Assembly (NCBI RefSeq): GCF_014649855.1
Contig: NZ_BMTV01000022.1
Span: 62,001-126,000 of the forward strand
Length of the DNA: 64,000 nt
Direction: 5' to 3'
Origin: Streptomyces roseolus
Lineage (GTDB): Bacteria; Actinomycetota; Actinomycetes; Streptomycetales; Streptomycetaceae
Shown: positions 39,483 to 47,431 of the stretch, piece by piece
How the letters are laid out: each line of letters starts with the position of its first letter
Numbering within the stretch: position 1 is the stretch's first letter
Program-made: the position numbers and the translations under genes
The notes under the pieces: generated by a model
Seen by the model: only the letters and a program-made list of their open reading frames with translations
Database searches by the model: none
Told to the model about the DNA's origin: nothing

Positions 39483-40186
39483 CCGAGGCCCTGCTGGAGC
39501 GACTCAGGGAGAATTGCGCAACCCTCGGGGACGGATACAGGGAGCGCGTCGAGTACAAGCTCCCCGTCAAGTACCACGACAAGGACACCTGCACCGGCGG
39601 CGCGGAATGCGCCTGCCCCGTCCGGGAGGAGAACCGCACCCGCCTGGTGCGCAGGTCCGGCCTCCTCGAACAGCTCCGCGAGTTCCAGAAGAACCGCGAC
39701 ACCGACCGCAACCCCAAGGCCGCGCGCGGAGCCCCCCGCATCAAGACCGCCGGCAGGCCGCCGGGCGACGTCACCGGGTTCCTCGCCCTGGACGAGATCA
39801 CCTGCGACGCCTACATGTCCCTCGACCTCATCTTCATCGAGGCCGGCCGCGACCGGACCTGGCTGTCCGCCCCCCTCAAGGGCGTCTTCCAGGGCCTCCC
39901 CTACCAGGTCGCCCAGTTCATCGACGCCCGCCCCGACCTCGCCCACGACACCCTCAAGCTCACCGACAAGTGGGTACGGCAGGCGAAGAGCGCGCTGCGG
40001 GTGAACGCGTCGGACGCCATGTTCGGCGACACCGTCTGCGGAAACTGCGGCGGGGGCCTGTCGATCACGTGGGACAACTCCAGCGACGTGCGCTGCGTCG
40101 GCACGCCCGAGACGCCGCCCTGCGGCGAGACCTACCCCATGTCGGAGTGGGTCGCGCTGTACGAGAAGGGGAAGCGCGATGTGTAG
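39479..40186 (+). CDS. Hypothetical protein with C-terminal zinc ribbon
   Basis: The protein is 235 aa, GTGA-coupled. Residues 30-50 contain CTGGAECACP; the C-terminal region has VCGNCGGGLSITWDN and later Cys, a zinc ribbon. The central part is helical. Such proteins are common in Streptomyces phages; role unknown. Confidence 0.6.
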   Translation: MTEALLERLRENCATLGDGYRERVEYKLPVKYHDKDTCTGGAECACPVREENRTRLVRRSGLLEQLREFQKNRDTDRNPKAARGAPRIKTAGRPPGDVTGFLALDEITCDAYMSLDLIFIEAGRDRTWLSAPLKGVFQGLPYQVAQFIDARPDLAHDTLKLTDKWVRQAKSALRVNASDAMFGDTVCGNCGGGLSITWDNSSDVRCVGTPETPPCGETYPMSEWVALYEKGKRDV

Positions 40187-40767
40187 CGTCTGCCGGATGC
40201 AGCGCACGCACGCCGTGTGCGTCGGCTGCCGGTACGCGGTGAAGCGCTGGAAGGACGCACTCGGACGCTGCCCCACGTGCAGGGCCGAGCTGGTCGACAT
40301 GGGGGTGAAGTTCCGAACCCCGAGGAAGGCCGACGACCGGGCCTGGAGGCGGATAACGCCGCCAGGCGGGCCGGCACGAGAAGCCCGCACGCCGTCGGCA
40401 TGACGTCGTTCATCTCGCGCACCAGGGCCTCGTCGACCAGGTCGTCGCGTACGAGGATCTCGAAGAACCAGGGGCCACGACCGCCGAAGTACATGCGCAT
40501 CGGTTCCCCGTCGGTGAAGCGCTTGTCCACCCGCTCGAACCAGACCAGAAGTTCCGGGCGCTGCGTCATGTGGCCGGGGTCCAGCTCGAAGGGGCCGATC
40601 TCGGCGAACGCCTGACTGAAGATCGCCATCTGGCGGGCGAGGGCCGGATGGATGTGCCCGTATCTGAGAGCGAGGGCGATCACACCCTCGTCGATGTCGA
40701 TTTTCACCTGGGCCAGGCGGTCATCGTGCATCACGTGCCGGACGGTCCAGAGGGTTCGGTACTTCAT
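40132..40767 (-). CDS. Hypothetical protein with chimeric tail (moron)
   Basis: The protein is 211 aa from ATG 40767 (G-run upstream). Residues 1-130 look native: IDIDEGVIALALRYGHIH, RPELLVWFERVDKRF, YFGGRGPWFFEIL. From about residue 130 it is an Arg/Ser-rich antisense of the two plus-strand genes. The native stop was probably lost at the insertion edge, near 40380. Confidence 0.5.
   Translation of the reverse strand: MKYRTLWTVRHVMHDDRLAQVKIDIDEGVIALALRYGHIHPALARQMAIFSQAFAEIGPFELDPGHMTQRPELLVWFERVDKRFTDGEPMRMYFGGRGPWFFEILVRDDLVDEALVREMNDVMPTACGLLVPARLAALSASRPGRRPSSGFGTSPPCRPARPCTWGSVRVRPSSASPRTGSRRTRRACAASGRRYTSRFPFSYSATHSDMG
40179..40403 (+). CDS. RING-like zinc protein
   Basis: The protein is 74 aa. 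CSVCRMQRTHAVCVGC then CPTCRAELVDMG gives three Cys pairs in a ring-like pattern. It overlaps the previous gene by 8 bases. The last 20 residues overlap a minus-strand gene and may be altered. Confidence 0.6.
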   Translation: MCSVCRMQRTHAVCVGCRYAVKRWKDALGRCPTCRAELVDMGVKFRTPRKADDRAWRRITPPGGPAREARTPSA

Positions 40768-40804
40768 GATTCAACCCCCCTCAGGGGTAACTCAAAGAGT
40801 TTAC

Positions 40805-40891
40805 AAAACTTGCGGGGAGGGGGCGAGCTGACCCCGAAGCTCCACGAACCCGGAAATTTTGCGCCCGTCAGAAAAACTTGCGGGGAGGGGG
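40805..40891. repeat. Two 19-bp direct repeats in a divergent promoter region
   Basis: AAAACTTGCGGGGAGGGGG occurs at 40805-40823 and 40873-40891, 68 bases apart. The region 40768-40947 is AT-rich by local standards with several T-runs and lies between divergent genes. Candidate operator pair. Confidence 0.6.
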
Positions 40892-40947
40892 TCGCGAATC
40901 CCTGAAGTTTTTCAAGCCCGAATTTTTTGCACTTTTTCGGAGTGAGA

Positions 40948-41229
40948 ATGCAGAACAAGCAGTCGCTACTCGATCTCGTCACCAGGGCAGAAGGAGGGCG
41001 GCTCCTCCCGGGGGAGGCACAGATCCTCCGGGACGCCATCGAACGGCTCGACGAGGTCTGCATGTGCCTGGACGCCCTCCAGGTCCCGCCGGCCGTACAC
41101 GAGGGGTACGACGCATCCACCACCCAGACCTTCCGGGTCGTCGGCGAGGGCGAAGCCAGGTCGGGCTACCTCGGCATCCACTTCCCCGACGACGAGGACG
41201 GCAGGGACCACTGCTGGGATCCGGCGTGA
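40948..41229 (+). CDS. Small hypothetical protein
   Basis: The protein is 93 aa with CGGAGTGAGA before ATG. LLDLVTRAEGGRLLPGEAQI is a helical start; such short leucine-rich proteins recur in actinophages. Acidic end. Function unknown. Confidence 0.6.
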   Translation: MQNKQSLLDLVTRAEGGRLLPGEAQILRDAIERLDEVCMCLDALQVPPAVHEGYDASTTQTFRVVGEGEARSGYLGIHFPDDEDGRDHCWDPA

Positions 41230-41801
41230 ACAGCGAAGAGCAGAAGCAGGCCCTCCACGAGAAGGCTCGCGAGCTCGGCGTGGACCGTTGGGAGGCCAAC
41301 GACCAATCCGGGGTGGTCTACTACATCCGGACCTGCTGTCGCATAAAGATCGGCTTCACCACGAACCTGGTCCGCCGCATGCTGGAACTGTCTCCCGACG
41401 AGGTCCTGGCCACCGAAGCCGGCACCCGGGAGACGGAGTGGGCCCGCCACCGACAGTTCGAGTCAGCGAGGGTCCGGGGCGAGTGGTTCGAGCAGTCGCC
41501 GGCCCTGATGGCACACATCAGGGCGTTGAAGATCCGCCACCATTCCGCCGACACGGACAACCCCGGGGAGCGCTTCATCCCCACCGCCTCCGCCGTCGCC
41601 TGGACCGGCCGGTCCCGGCAGGTGCTGTACCGCTGGGCGAATGAGGGGCGGATCACTCGGTACGGCACGGCGGCACACGCGCTCTGGGATGTGTTCGAGC
41701 TGCCGGCCCGGCGGTCCACCGGCACCGCGCCGCCCCCGCCGGTCCAACGCTCCCCCGCGCGCGGTCCGAGGTCCGGAAAGAATCTTGATCCGGGGGATTG
41801 A
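41226..41801 (+). CDS. T5orf172/GIY-YIG-like protein with C-terminal HTH
   Basis: The protein is 191 aa, GTGA-coupled. Residues 28-110 match the T5orf172 type of GIY-YIG fold: VVYYIRTCCRIKIGFTTNL, VLATEAGTRETEWARHRQF, GEWFEQS. The Tyr, Arg and Glu positions of the nuclease fold are present. Residues 118-165 look like a MerR-type HTH (AVAWTGRSRQVLYRW). Possible nuclease or regulator. The gene ends inside the GGTCC array. Confidence 0.7.
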   Translation: MNSEEQKQALHEKARELGVDRWEANDQSGVVYYIRTCCRIKIGFTTNLVRRMLELSPDEVLATEAGTRETEWARHRQFESARVRGEWFEQSPALMAHIRALKIRHHSADTDNPGERFIPTASAVAWTGRSRQVLYRWANEGRITRYGTAAHALWDVFELPARRSTGTAPPPPVQRSPARGPRSGKNLDPGD

Positions 41802-42031
41802 CAGAAGGTACGTTCCGGACATACCGTTCTAACTTGATGGTCGAGACCTGTATCCAAGATCATCACGAAGCTTGAGAAGCCCTCCGCGCGCGGTCCGGCT
41901 CCTGGTCCTGCCCCCTGGTCCGGCCGGCGCCTCCACCCGCGCGGTCCTGCGCCCCCCGGTCCGGCCGGTGGTCCCGAGGTCCCGCGCGCGGTCCGCCCCC
42001 TGGTCCGGCGCGCGGTCCGCATTTTCGGTCC
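41763..42031. repeat. Iteron-like GGTCC array
   Basis: Eleven GGTCC cores lie at 41892-42031 with steps of mostly 12-13 bases (one of 26). Two more overlap the end of the previous gene at 41763 and 41770. Flanks are often CGCG or CCGG. The gap has no gene. Candidate origin, partition site or operator. Confidence 0.65.
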
Positions 42032-42037
42032 GACTTC

Positions 42038-42081
42038 AAGATCATTCGATGATGCCGGCGGGACTGAAGATCATTCGATGA
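42038..42081. repeat. Two 15-bp direct repeats
   Basis: AAGATCATTCGATGA occurs at 42038-42052 and 42067-42081, 29 bases apart. Each contains the near-palindrome TCATTCGATGA. A partial copy (AAGATCATCACGA) is at about 41855. Confidence 0.6.
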
Positions 42082-42122
42082 GGCCGGCCAGGCCGTAGGT
42101 AGCTGTGCAAAGGCACAAAAAA

Positions 42123-42155
42123 ATGCCCCCGTCACCGTTTCCGGTGCGGGGGCAT
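42123..42155 (-). terminator. Terminator of the minus-strand operon
   Basis: ATGCCCCCG (42123-42131) pairs with CGGGGGCAT (42147-42155), with an inner CACCG/CGGTG. An A-run (42117-42123) gives a T-run on the minus strand. It follows the FtsK-like gene. Confidence 0.85.
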
Positions 42156-42180
42156 TCGTATGTCGGGGGCGTTGTCGGCG

Positions 42181-43128
42181 TCAGCCTCGCTCACCTCGTT
42201 CCAGGGCCCGCAGCTCGCGCCGTTGGGCAAGCGCGCGGCGAGCCTCTTGGATGAGGCCGACGCGTTCGGCCTCCGGGCGGAGTGTCCGCACCAGGTGCGC
42301 GCACTCCTCCTCCGTCAGATACAGGAACTGCGTCTCGATGGCCTTACCGGCCCGGATGATCAGACCGCGTCCGCGTGCTTGGGGAGCGGGGGGTGCGTAC
42401 CCGAGAGACCACGCAAGGGAGTTCCAAGACTCCCTGGTGTGCCTGATCAGGATGCGGGTGCCGAACGCTTCGATCACCGGACGGGGTATCAGCTTGGTGT
42501 CGGGGTATTGCGCGAACGCCACCACGTGGACTTTCGCTGCGCGGCCAAGGTTCAGGATGTCCCGGAACGCGCGACGCGGCCGGTACACCCCTCGCGGGGG
42601 TAGTGATCGCTCGAACTCCTCAAGCTCGCTCATCATCGAATTGATCTCCTCGGCGACGAGAACGATGCGCGGGCCTACCGGCGCATCGCTGATCTTCCCG
42701 GGGTAGTTCTCGATCACGCGCATGCGGCGCCGCAGTTCCGCTGCGACGCTCACAATGACGTTGGCGATTTCGTCTACCTCTACCGCGTACGTGACGCCGG
42801 GGAGGTTCTTTGCCCACCGGTGGCTGATTCGCTTGACGTCCAGGAAGACGGCCGAGCCACCCTTGACGAGTGACTGTGTGGCGATGCTCGCGGCAACGAC
42901 GGACTTACCGGCGCCGCTCTCCGCCGAGACGAACATGTGCGGCGAGTCGGCGACAAGATCGAAAGTCTCTGTTTCGCCCCTGCCGTTGACGCCGAGCATG
43001 TACTCATCGGGGCCGGTGTCCCAAATGACTCCGGCCGCATCCTGATAGGTGAGGATGCGGGGGAACTCTGAGGATGCCGTCACACTGGCCATGCCGGTGA
43101 ACGGGCCCTCCTGCGGGTTGAACTGCAT
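42181..43128 (-). CDS. FtsK/TraB-like DNA translocase ATPase
   Basis: The protein is 315 aa from ATG 43128 after GGAAGGAAG. Walker A is SAESGAGKSVVAAS; Walker B is RIVLVAEEIN; the region KVHVVAFAQYPDT fits the sensor strand. This is the minimal FtsK/SpoIIIE core seen in actinobacterial plasmid transfer and replication proteins. No membrane helices or γ domain are seen. Last gene of the minus-strand operon. DNA movement or replication control of the element is the likely role. Confidence 0.75.
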   Translation of the reverse strand: MQFNPQEGPFTGMASVTASSEFPRILTYQDAAGVIWDTGPDEYMLGVNGRGETETFDLVADSPHMFVSAESGAGKSVVAASIATQSLVKGGSAVFLDVKRISHRWAKNLPGVTYAVEVDEIANVIVSVAAELRRRMRVIENYPGKISDAPVGPRIVLVAEEINSMMSELEEFERSLPPRGVYRPRRAFRDILNLGRAAKVHVVAFAQYPDTKLIPRPVIEAFGTRILIRHTRESWNSLAWSLGYAPPAPQARGRGLIIRAGKAIETQFLYLTEEECAHLVRTLRPEAERVGLIQEARRALAQRRELRALERGERG

Positions 43129-43196
43129 TGCTCTTCCTTCCGAGTTGACGTGATGCTGCGCCAACGCCCCGGACAATGCCGGGGCGCTCGCGTTAG

Positions 43197-43403
43197 TCAC
43201 GTCGTTTCGTGTTCATACTGAAAGTGGAAGATGGCTCTTTCGGCCGCCTGCACGGCCGTCTCTTCCCCTTCGGAGTTCGCCACCAGGTGCAGAAGATCCG
43301 TGATCAGATCGGCGGCCTGCGTTTCGATCGGTTCGGTACGCTCGCCGGAGACCAGCTTTCCGTAAGCGTCCAGTGCTGCGTTTGCAGCCCGGGGGTTTCT
43401 CAT
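43197..43403 (-). CDS. Small helical protein
   Basis: The protein is 68 aa, four bases after the previous operon gene. RAANAALDAYGKLVSGE and AVQAAERAIFHFQYEH are helices. Function unknown. Confidence 0.6.
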   Translation of the reverse strand: MRNPRAANAALDAYGKLVSGERTEPIETQAADLITDLLHLVANSEGEETAVQAAERAIFHFQYEHETT

Positions 43404-43406
43404 GGG

Positions 43407-43640
43407 TCACCCGAATTCGTAGGTGAGACCGACCAGGGCCGGTACGTCAGACTCGATGATCTCCACGCTGTAGTACGCGTTCCCCTCCGTGCGGCCGGTG
43501 CCGGTGACAGGGAAGATGCATTCGTACCACCATTCCTCCCTGTCATCGTCGGGGGGCGCCGGAACATCGGCAGTCGGCGTGGTGATCACTTCCGTGCCGT
43601 TGTCGTACGCGTTGACTACGCGGACAGTGACAGTCGGCAT
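43407..43640 (-). CDS. Small β-rich protein
   Basis: The protein is 77 aa. It begins MPTVTVRVVNAYDNGTEVIT and has a central WWYECIFPVTGTGR. It lies between DUF932 and the helical protein in one operon. Function unknown. Confidence 0.6.
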   Translation of the reverse strand: MPTVTVRVVNAYDNGTEVITTPTADVPAPPDDDREEWWYECIFPVTGTGRTEGNAYYSVEIIESDVPALVGLTYEFG

Positions 43641-43649
43641 GGGACACTC

Positions 43650-44666
43650 CTACGCCGTGAGTGCCAGGATGCGCCGCACGGTGTCGGCGTCCGACGTCTC
43701 GATGGTTCCGTTGACCGCACTGAGCATGTTTCGCTCTTGCCGGGACATGCCGCGAACGATGCCCTCATGCTGGGCGTGGGTGTTGAAAGCCTGCCAGGCT
43801 CCGAATGCGGTACCGGCCCAGGGGGCAACGCGTTCGTCGTGGCGCCACAGTCGCATTATGGCGTCCCGCTTTGTCGTCGCCATTGTCGCGGCCCGCTTTT
43901 CCTTGGCCGGGTCATCCGGCATGGGGACGATGTCGGCGACGATGCGTTCCCACGTGGCGTCGTCGACCTTGACGGCCGTCAGCCTGGCTACTTCGGCCTG
44001 GAAATCGTCGGAGATCTTGTGGACGATGCCGAGCGCGTCACGCACGGACTGAATCCGGGTGAGGCTCTTTGCGGAGTGTCGGACCTTGACCGTGGAGGAC
44101 TTTTCGCCGAGTGCCGCCGTCATCGTGTTGTCGCAAACGACGTTGGTTACAACTTCTTTGTATGTGGTGGCAATTGAGCCGTCGAAGGAAGTGCATGCCA
44201 TGAGGAACGGGCGGAACCTGACCCCCTCCCGTGTCTCCACGGTGTCGGGCATCTCCACGGACACCCATGCGACGGCGCCGCCCTTCAGCAGCCCGGCGGA
44301 ACCGATCATGAGGGAGTCGTCAAGGATGGTGGCGACGTTGTCGAGCAGCCATTCCCCGTACTGGTGAGGCTGATACCCATCCTTGAAGATTCCGAGCACC
44401 GCGCCGGTGTCACTGCGGACAATGGCCTTACGGCCGGGGACGGCGAAGAGGCCGTTAAGCGCGCCCGGTTCACCGGGGCCGGAAGGGACGTAGAGGGTGC
44501 GCTCTTCCGCGACCCAGGAAAAGAGCCGCTTGTGAACGTCCTGGACGGGGATGGCGTCGGGGTACCAGTTGTCATCTCCGGCACGGTGGTGCCAAGCGTG
44601 ACCCCGCTTGTTGGTGAACCCGATCAGGGTGTTGTTCGAAAGCCATTCCAGAGTTTCGCGTGACAT
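43650..44666 (-). CDS. DUF932 (phage/plasmid-like) protein
   Basis: The protein is 338 aa from ATG 44666 after GAAAGGTGACGTC. It follows the DUF932 plan: SDTGAVLGIFKDGYQPHQY, FRPFLMACTSFDGS, NVVCDNTMTAAL and a helical end. DUF932 proteins are widespread on plasmids and phages and often sit near recombination or transfer genes; function unproven. Here it is in an operon with the FtsK-like ATPase. Confidence 0.85.
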   Translation of the reverse strand: MSRETLEWLSNNTLIGFTNKRGHAWHHRAGDDNWYPDAIPVQDVHKRLFSWVAEERTLYVPSGPGEPGALNGLFAVPGRKAIVRSDTGAVLGIFKDGYQPHQYGEWLLDNVATILDDSLMIGSAGLLKGGAVAWVSVEMPDTVETREGVRFRPFLMACTSFDGSIATTYKEVVTNVVCDNTMTAALGEKSSTVKVRHSAKSLTRIQSVRDALGIVHKISDDFQAEVARLTAVKVDDATWERIVADIVPMPDDPAKEKRAATMATTKRDAIMRLWRHDERVAPWAGTAFGAWQAFNTHAQHEGIVRGMSRQERNMLSAVNGTIETSDADTVRRILALTA

Positions 44667-44743
44667 GACGTCACCTTTCTTTGTGTGGGGGGTCCGTGAT
44701 GCTGCGCCTATGCCCCAAATCGCCGTTGAGGCACACGCGTTAG

Positions 44744-44971
44744 TCACGAGTCGTCGTCGTGTGAAATTTCGAGTTCCATGCCGTCCTCACCCGCGTGCCG
44801 CTCGAATACCTTGCGGGCGGCCGCAATTGGATCACTGGGGACTGGTACTCTGGGCCATCCTTGCCGGGCCTCCCTAACCCATTCGGCGACGCTTCGTCCA
44901 TCAAGGGGATGCGGGCCGCTGCCATACGGGGCGAACTTGTTGTGAATACGCTTTCGCTCAGCGATGTTCAT
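44744..44971 (-). CDS. Small hypothetical protein
   Basis: The protein is 75 aa, overlapping the 44958 gene by 14 bases. It contains DGRSVAEWVREARQGWPRV and an acidic end. Function unknown. Confidence 0.6.
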   Translation of the reverse strand: MNIAERKRIHNKFAPYGSGPHPLDGRSVAEWVREARQGWPRVPVPSDPIAAARKVFERHAGEDGMELEISHDDDS

Positions 44972-45581
44972 GGCTGTACCTTTCGAGAGTCGGCCGATGC
45001 TTCACACCGGCGAGGGATTCCGTCCAGACCACCCATGTCACGGCCTGAACCTGACTGGGGAGCACTCCGAGAACGGCCGCCGCGTTGCGGTAGGCCAGGG
45101 ACAGTGCCGCATACCGCCCCTTGGAGGAGAGTCCGCGATCTCGATTCCCTTGCGGTTTGCCGACAGCGACATCGTGCGCGTGTCTGTCTATGCAGACGGC
45201 CTCAGCGTCGTCGGGATCGAGAATGCATCGGTAGAAGTTCCCTGTCTTGATTCCCATGGGGAGCACTTCCGCCGGATCGACACCGGACATAATCTTGACG
45301 ACCTTGCCGAGCGCGTCCCCGGTGTGACCGTGGACCCTGCCCGCGAAAGCGTCATGGGCAAGCCGGCGATTCATGTCCCATGCCTTGTTTGCCGACAACG
45401 CCGCGATGACCCCGGCCCCTGCGACGACGTTCCCGCCGCTCATCATGTCGGCAAGCTGATGTGCCGTCCGGTACCAGGAGAGGCCGCGCGCTTCCTGATC
45501 AGGGGTTGCCTGCCGGTAGACCTTGACGATGTTGCGGACGTAGCGGCGACGGGTGGAGTCGCTGGGGTTGGTGGGGATCAT
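44958..45581 (-). CDS. Conserved actinophage-type hypothetical protein
   Basis: The protein is 207 aa from ATG 45581 after AGGAAGTGCGCC (ATG 45620 possible). Notable stretches are GAGVIAALSANKAWDMN, CIDRHAHDVAVG and QAVTWVVWTE. I have seen this order in actinophage proteins of unknown function; the all-helical first half recalls DNA-glycosylase-like helical folds, without catalytic proof. Confidence 0.6.
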   Translation of the reverse strand: MIPTNPSDSTRRRYVRNIVKVYRQATPDQEARGLSWYRTAHQLADMMSGGNVVAGAGVIAALSANKAWDMNRRLAHDAFAGRVHGHTGDALGKVVKIMSGVDPAEVLPMGIKTGNFYRCILDPDDAEAVCIDRHAHDVAVGKPQGNRDRGLSSKGRYAALSLAYRNAAAVLGVLPSQVQAVTWVVWTESLAGVKHRPTLERYSHEHR

Positions 45582-45662
45582 GGCGCACTTCCTGAATGGT
45601 TCTTTGGGGGGTTGAGCCATTTCGCCAACTCCCGTCACGGGTACGGGAGTCAGCGGCTAGGC

Positions 45663-45926
45663 TCAAAGCTCCAGCTCTTCAATGCGATCAATGGGGTTGG
45701 CGTCCGGATCGAACCCGAGCTCTTCGATCTTCCAAGAGAGATCGACGTCGGGGTCGTATGTCGTTTCGAGCCACACCCCCCTTTCCGCTTCCATGTCGAT
45801 TTCGACTTGAGGGAGCGGAAGAGTCGGGGCCGTGAGTGCCAACTCATCCTGGCAATAGGGACAGTTGGCGTAGTCCGGGGCTTCCGCGTGATACGCGTCA
45901 TGCCACCTGTCGAGCATGCATGACAT
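45663..45926 (-). CDS. Small Cys-pair protein, acidic tail
   Basis: The protein is 87 aa. It has WHDAYHAEAPDYANCPYCQD and a long acidic end (IEELGFDPDANPIDRIEEL). One zinc is possible. Function unknown. Confidence 0.6.
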   Translation of the reverse strand: MSCMLDRWHDAYHAEAPDYANCPYCQDELALTAPTLPLPQVEIDMEAERGVWLETTYDPDVDLSWKIEELGFDPDANPIDRIEELEL

Positions 45927-45932
45927 TGCCGA

Positions 45933-46025
45933 TCACTTCCCAGTGGATCCGTGGCCGTTGGCGTATTCACGCTGAGACGCCCACCTGTTGAGCCGGTTGC
46001 GTGCTGCCTTGACGGTTGCGCTCAT
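45933..46025 (-). CDS. 30-residue basic peptide
   Basis: ATG 46025 follows a strong GAGGTGACGTC, nearly the same leader as DUF932. The product begins MSATVKAARNRLNRWASQRE. The RBS is the main evidence. Confidence 0.5.
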   Translation of the reverse strand: MSATVKAARNRLNRWASQREYANGHGSTGK

Positions 46026-46034
46026 GACGTCACC

Positions 46035-46130
46035 TCAGTACGGGAGTCGTCGACCACTCGGGGTACGAGTGTCAATCGGCTGTGGTTCATTGGGCTTACG
46101 GGTGGACTTGCGGATCTGAATCCGTCGCAT
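46035..46130 (-). CDS. 31-residue basic peptide
   Basis: ATG 46130 opens MRRIQIRKSTRKPNEPQPID and stops at TGA. AAGTGATCACC lies upstream. Between two operon genes; moderate support. Confidence 0.4.
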   Translation of the reverse strand: MRRIQIRKSTRKPNEPQPIDTRTPSGRRLPY

Positions 46131-46135
46131 GGTGA

Positions 46136-46426
46136 TCACTTGGCCTCTACGAACACCTGGCCGTTGTAGTGGAGTACGTCACGGCCCTGACGGTCACCAC
46201 TGGAGTCGGAATCCCAGAGACACGGGGCCCCGGGATTCCCCGAACCGTCCTCCCACTCACAAGCGGGAAGCGTGCCGCCGGACGGCGCGAACATCAGGGA
46301 CAGCGCAACGATCACGACGATGCCGACGATGACGGCGTATACGGCTTTCAGCCAATGCGGGGTGTTGTGATTGTGTCGGCGAGACTGGGTCACATTGTGA
46401 GTGACGGCGCCGGAAATGACTCTCAT
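46136..46426 (-). CDS. Single-pass membrane protein, first gene of the minus operon
   Basis: The protein is 96 aa. A His/Arg-rich start (THNVTQSRRHNHNTP) is followed by one helix (AVYAVIVGIVVIVALSLMF) and an outside part with two Cys. Function unknown. The gap 46427-46844 has no gene; it should hold the promoters of both flanking transcripts, and TTGACA is seen at 46585-46590 on the plus strand. Confidence 0.65.
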   Translation of the reverse strand: MRVISGAVTHNVTQSRRHNHNTPHWLKAVYAVIVGIVVIVALSLMFAPSGGTLPACEWEDGSGNPGAPCLWDSDSSGDRQGRDVLHYNGQVFVEAK

Positions 46427-46745
46427 GATTCAGACCTTCACGATTGAGCGGGATGGTTGTTGTAGCACGACGTTCTGTTTCAGGCGCGGGCTCTTCGGAC
46501 TGATTACCGCCGGGTGATCGAATGCGCCCCGGTATCTTTCAAGCCCTGGTTACGGCTGTGTCTGCGTCGCGACTACCGGCAATCTTGACAACGCACGTAC
46601 GAGACGCGCGCTATCAGCTATGTCGGTAGATCAACTATTGACTTAAGAAAGATCATGGAATCTAGGGGCGGAATCCGCGTATCGGGTGAATGACCTTCGC
46701 TCCCGCACTCCCTATTTCCTTGTACTTCTATAGTCGCACCACACC

Positions 46746-46769
46746 CCCCATATTGCAATATATATGGGG
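46746..46769. terminator. AT-rich inverted repeat upstream of the HNH gene
   Basis: CCCCATAT (46746-46753) pairs with ATATGGGG (46762-46769) over an 8-base loop. It may be an operator or terminator. The local sequence is strikingly AT-rich for this genome. Confidence 0.5.
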
Positions 46770-46801
46770 CAGGAAGACCATGATTCTTTGATATGAATAT
46801 G

Positions 46802-46827
46802 CAAGGTCATATCGATATGTGACCTTG
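46802..46827. promoter_or_regulatory. Nested palindrome, likely operator of the HNH gene
   Basis: CAAGGTCA (46802-46809) and TGACCTTG (46820-46827) are inverted arms around the perfect palindrome CATATCGATATG (46808-46819). It ends about 18 bases before the ATG, overlapping the probable leader. Confidence 0.6.
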
Positions 46828-46844
46828 TCATTGGGGGTGACTAT

Positions 46845-47123
46845 ATGAAAGGTAGAGATGGCCGACAGTGGCGGCGACTAGTGGCATGGGCAAGGAAAGA
46901 GCTACCGCCCATATGCCATATATGCGGGCGCCTGATAGACGCGTCCCTGCCGTGGAATGACCGCATGGCCTGGACGCTAGATCACCGGGTACCCCTCACC
47001 GTCGCCCCCCACCTAGCGGAGGACCCCGGCAACCTTGCCCCAGCACACCGGACGTGCAACTCACGCAAGGGTGCTAAACCCAGCTACCAACACGAAAAGC
47101 CCCGTCAGTCTCGTGTCTGGTAG
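46845..47123 (+). CDS. HNH endonuclease
   Basis: The protein is 92 aa. CHICGRLID, then WTLDHRVPLT and NLAPAHRTCNSRKG are the ββα-metal HNH motifs with two zinc-binding Cys pairs. The size is that of phage HNH proteins that assist terminase in DNA packaging and often lie near cos. GGGGGTGAC precedes ATG. The terminase genes are 12 kb away here. Confidence 0.9.
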   Translation: MKGRDGRQWRRLVAWARKELPPICHICGRLIDASLPWNDRMAWTLDHRVPLTVAPHLAEDPGNLAPAHRTCNSRKGAKPSYQHEKPRQSRVW

Positions 47124-47431
47124 GCCCACGGGTAAGAGCCGGCCTTACTACTACCCGCTCTCGTAGATAGGCCCCTACTCGGAGCACTGAGGCAGCACCG
47201 CCTATCAGTCATCCGTACAGTGCGCCGCAGTAGCACCCAAATTGCACACAGCATGCATCCAGACTGCTGCACTACCATGCACCACATATGCACTACCAAC
47301 CATGCATGCACTGCATGTACACCACAGTGCACAGCACTACACAGCACACATCACGCACCACATACACACCATGCATGCAATGCCTATTGTCAACTCGATA
47401 CAGCGAACATCCTATATATCGATCATGCATG

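Noticed and set aside
44964..45923. 319-codon plus-strand frame opposite the minus operon
   Set aside because: The minus-strand genes have proper ribosome sites and tight overlaps; this frame has neither.
46585..46590. TTGACA as the promoter of the HNH gene
   Set aside because: No acceptable -10 box at 16-19 bases; noted only as a possible element.
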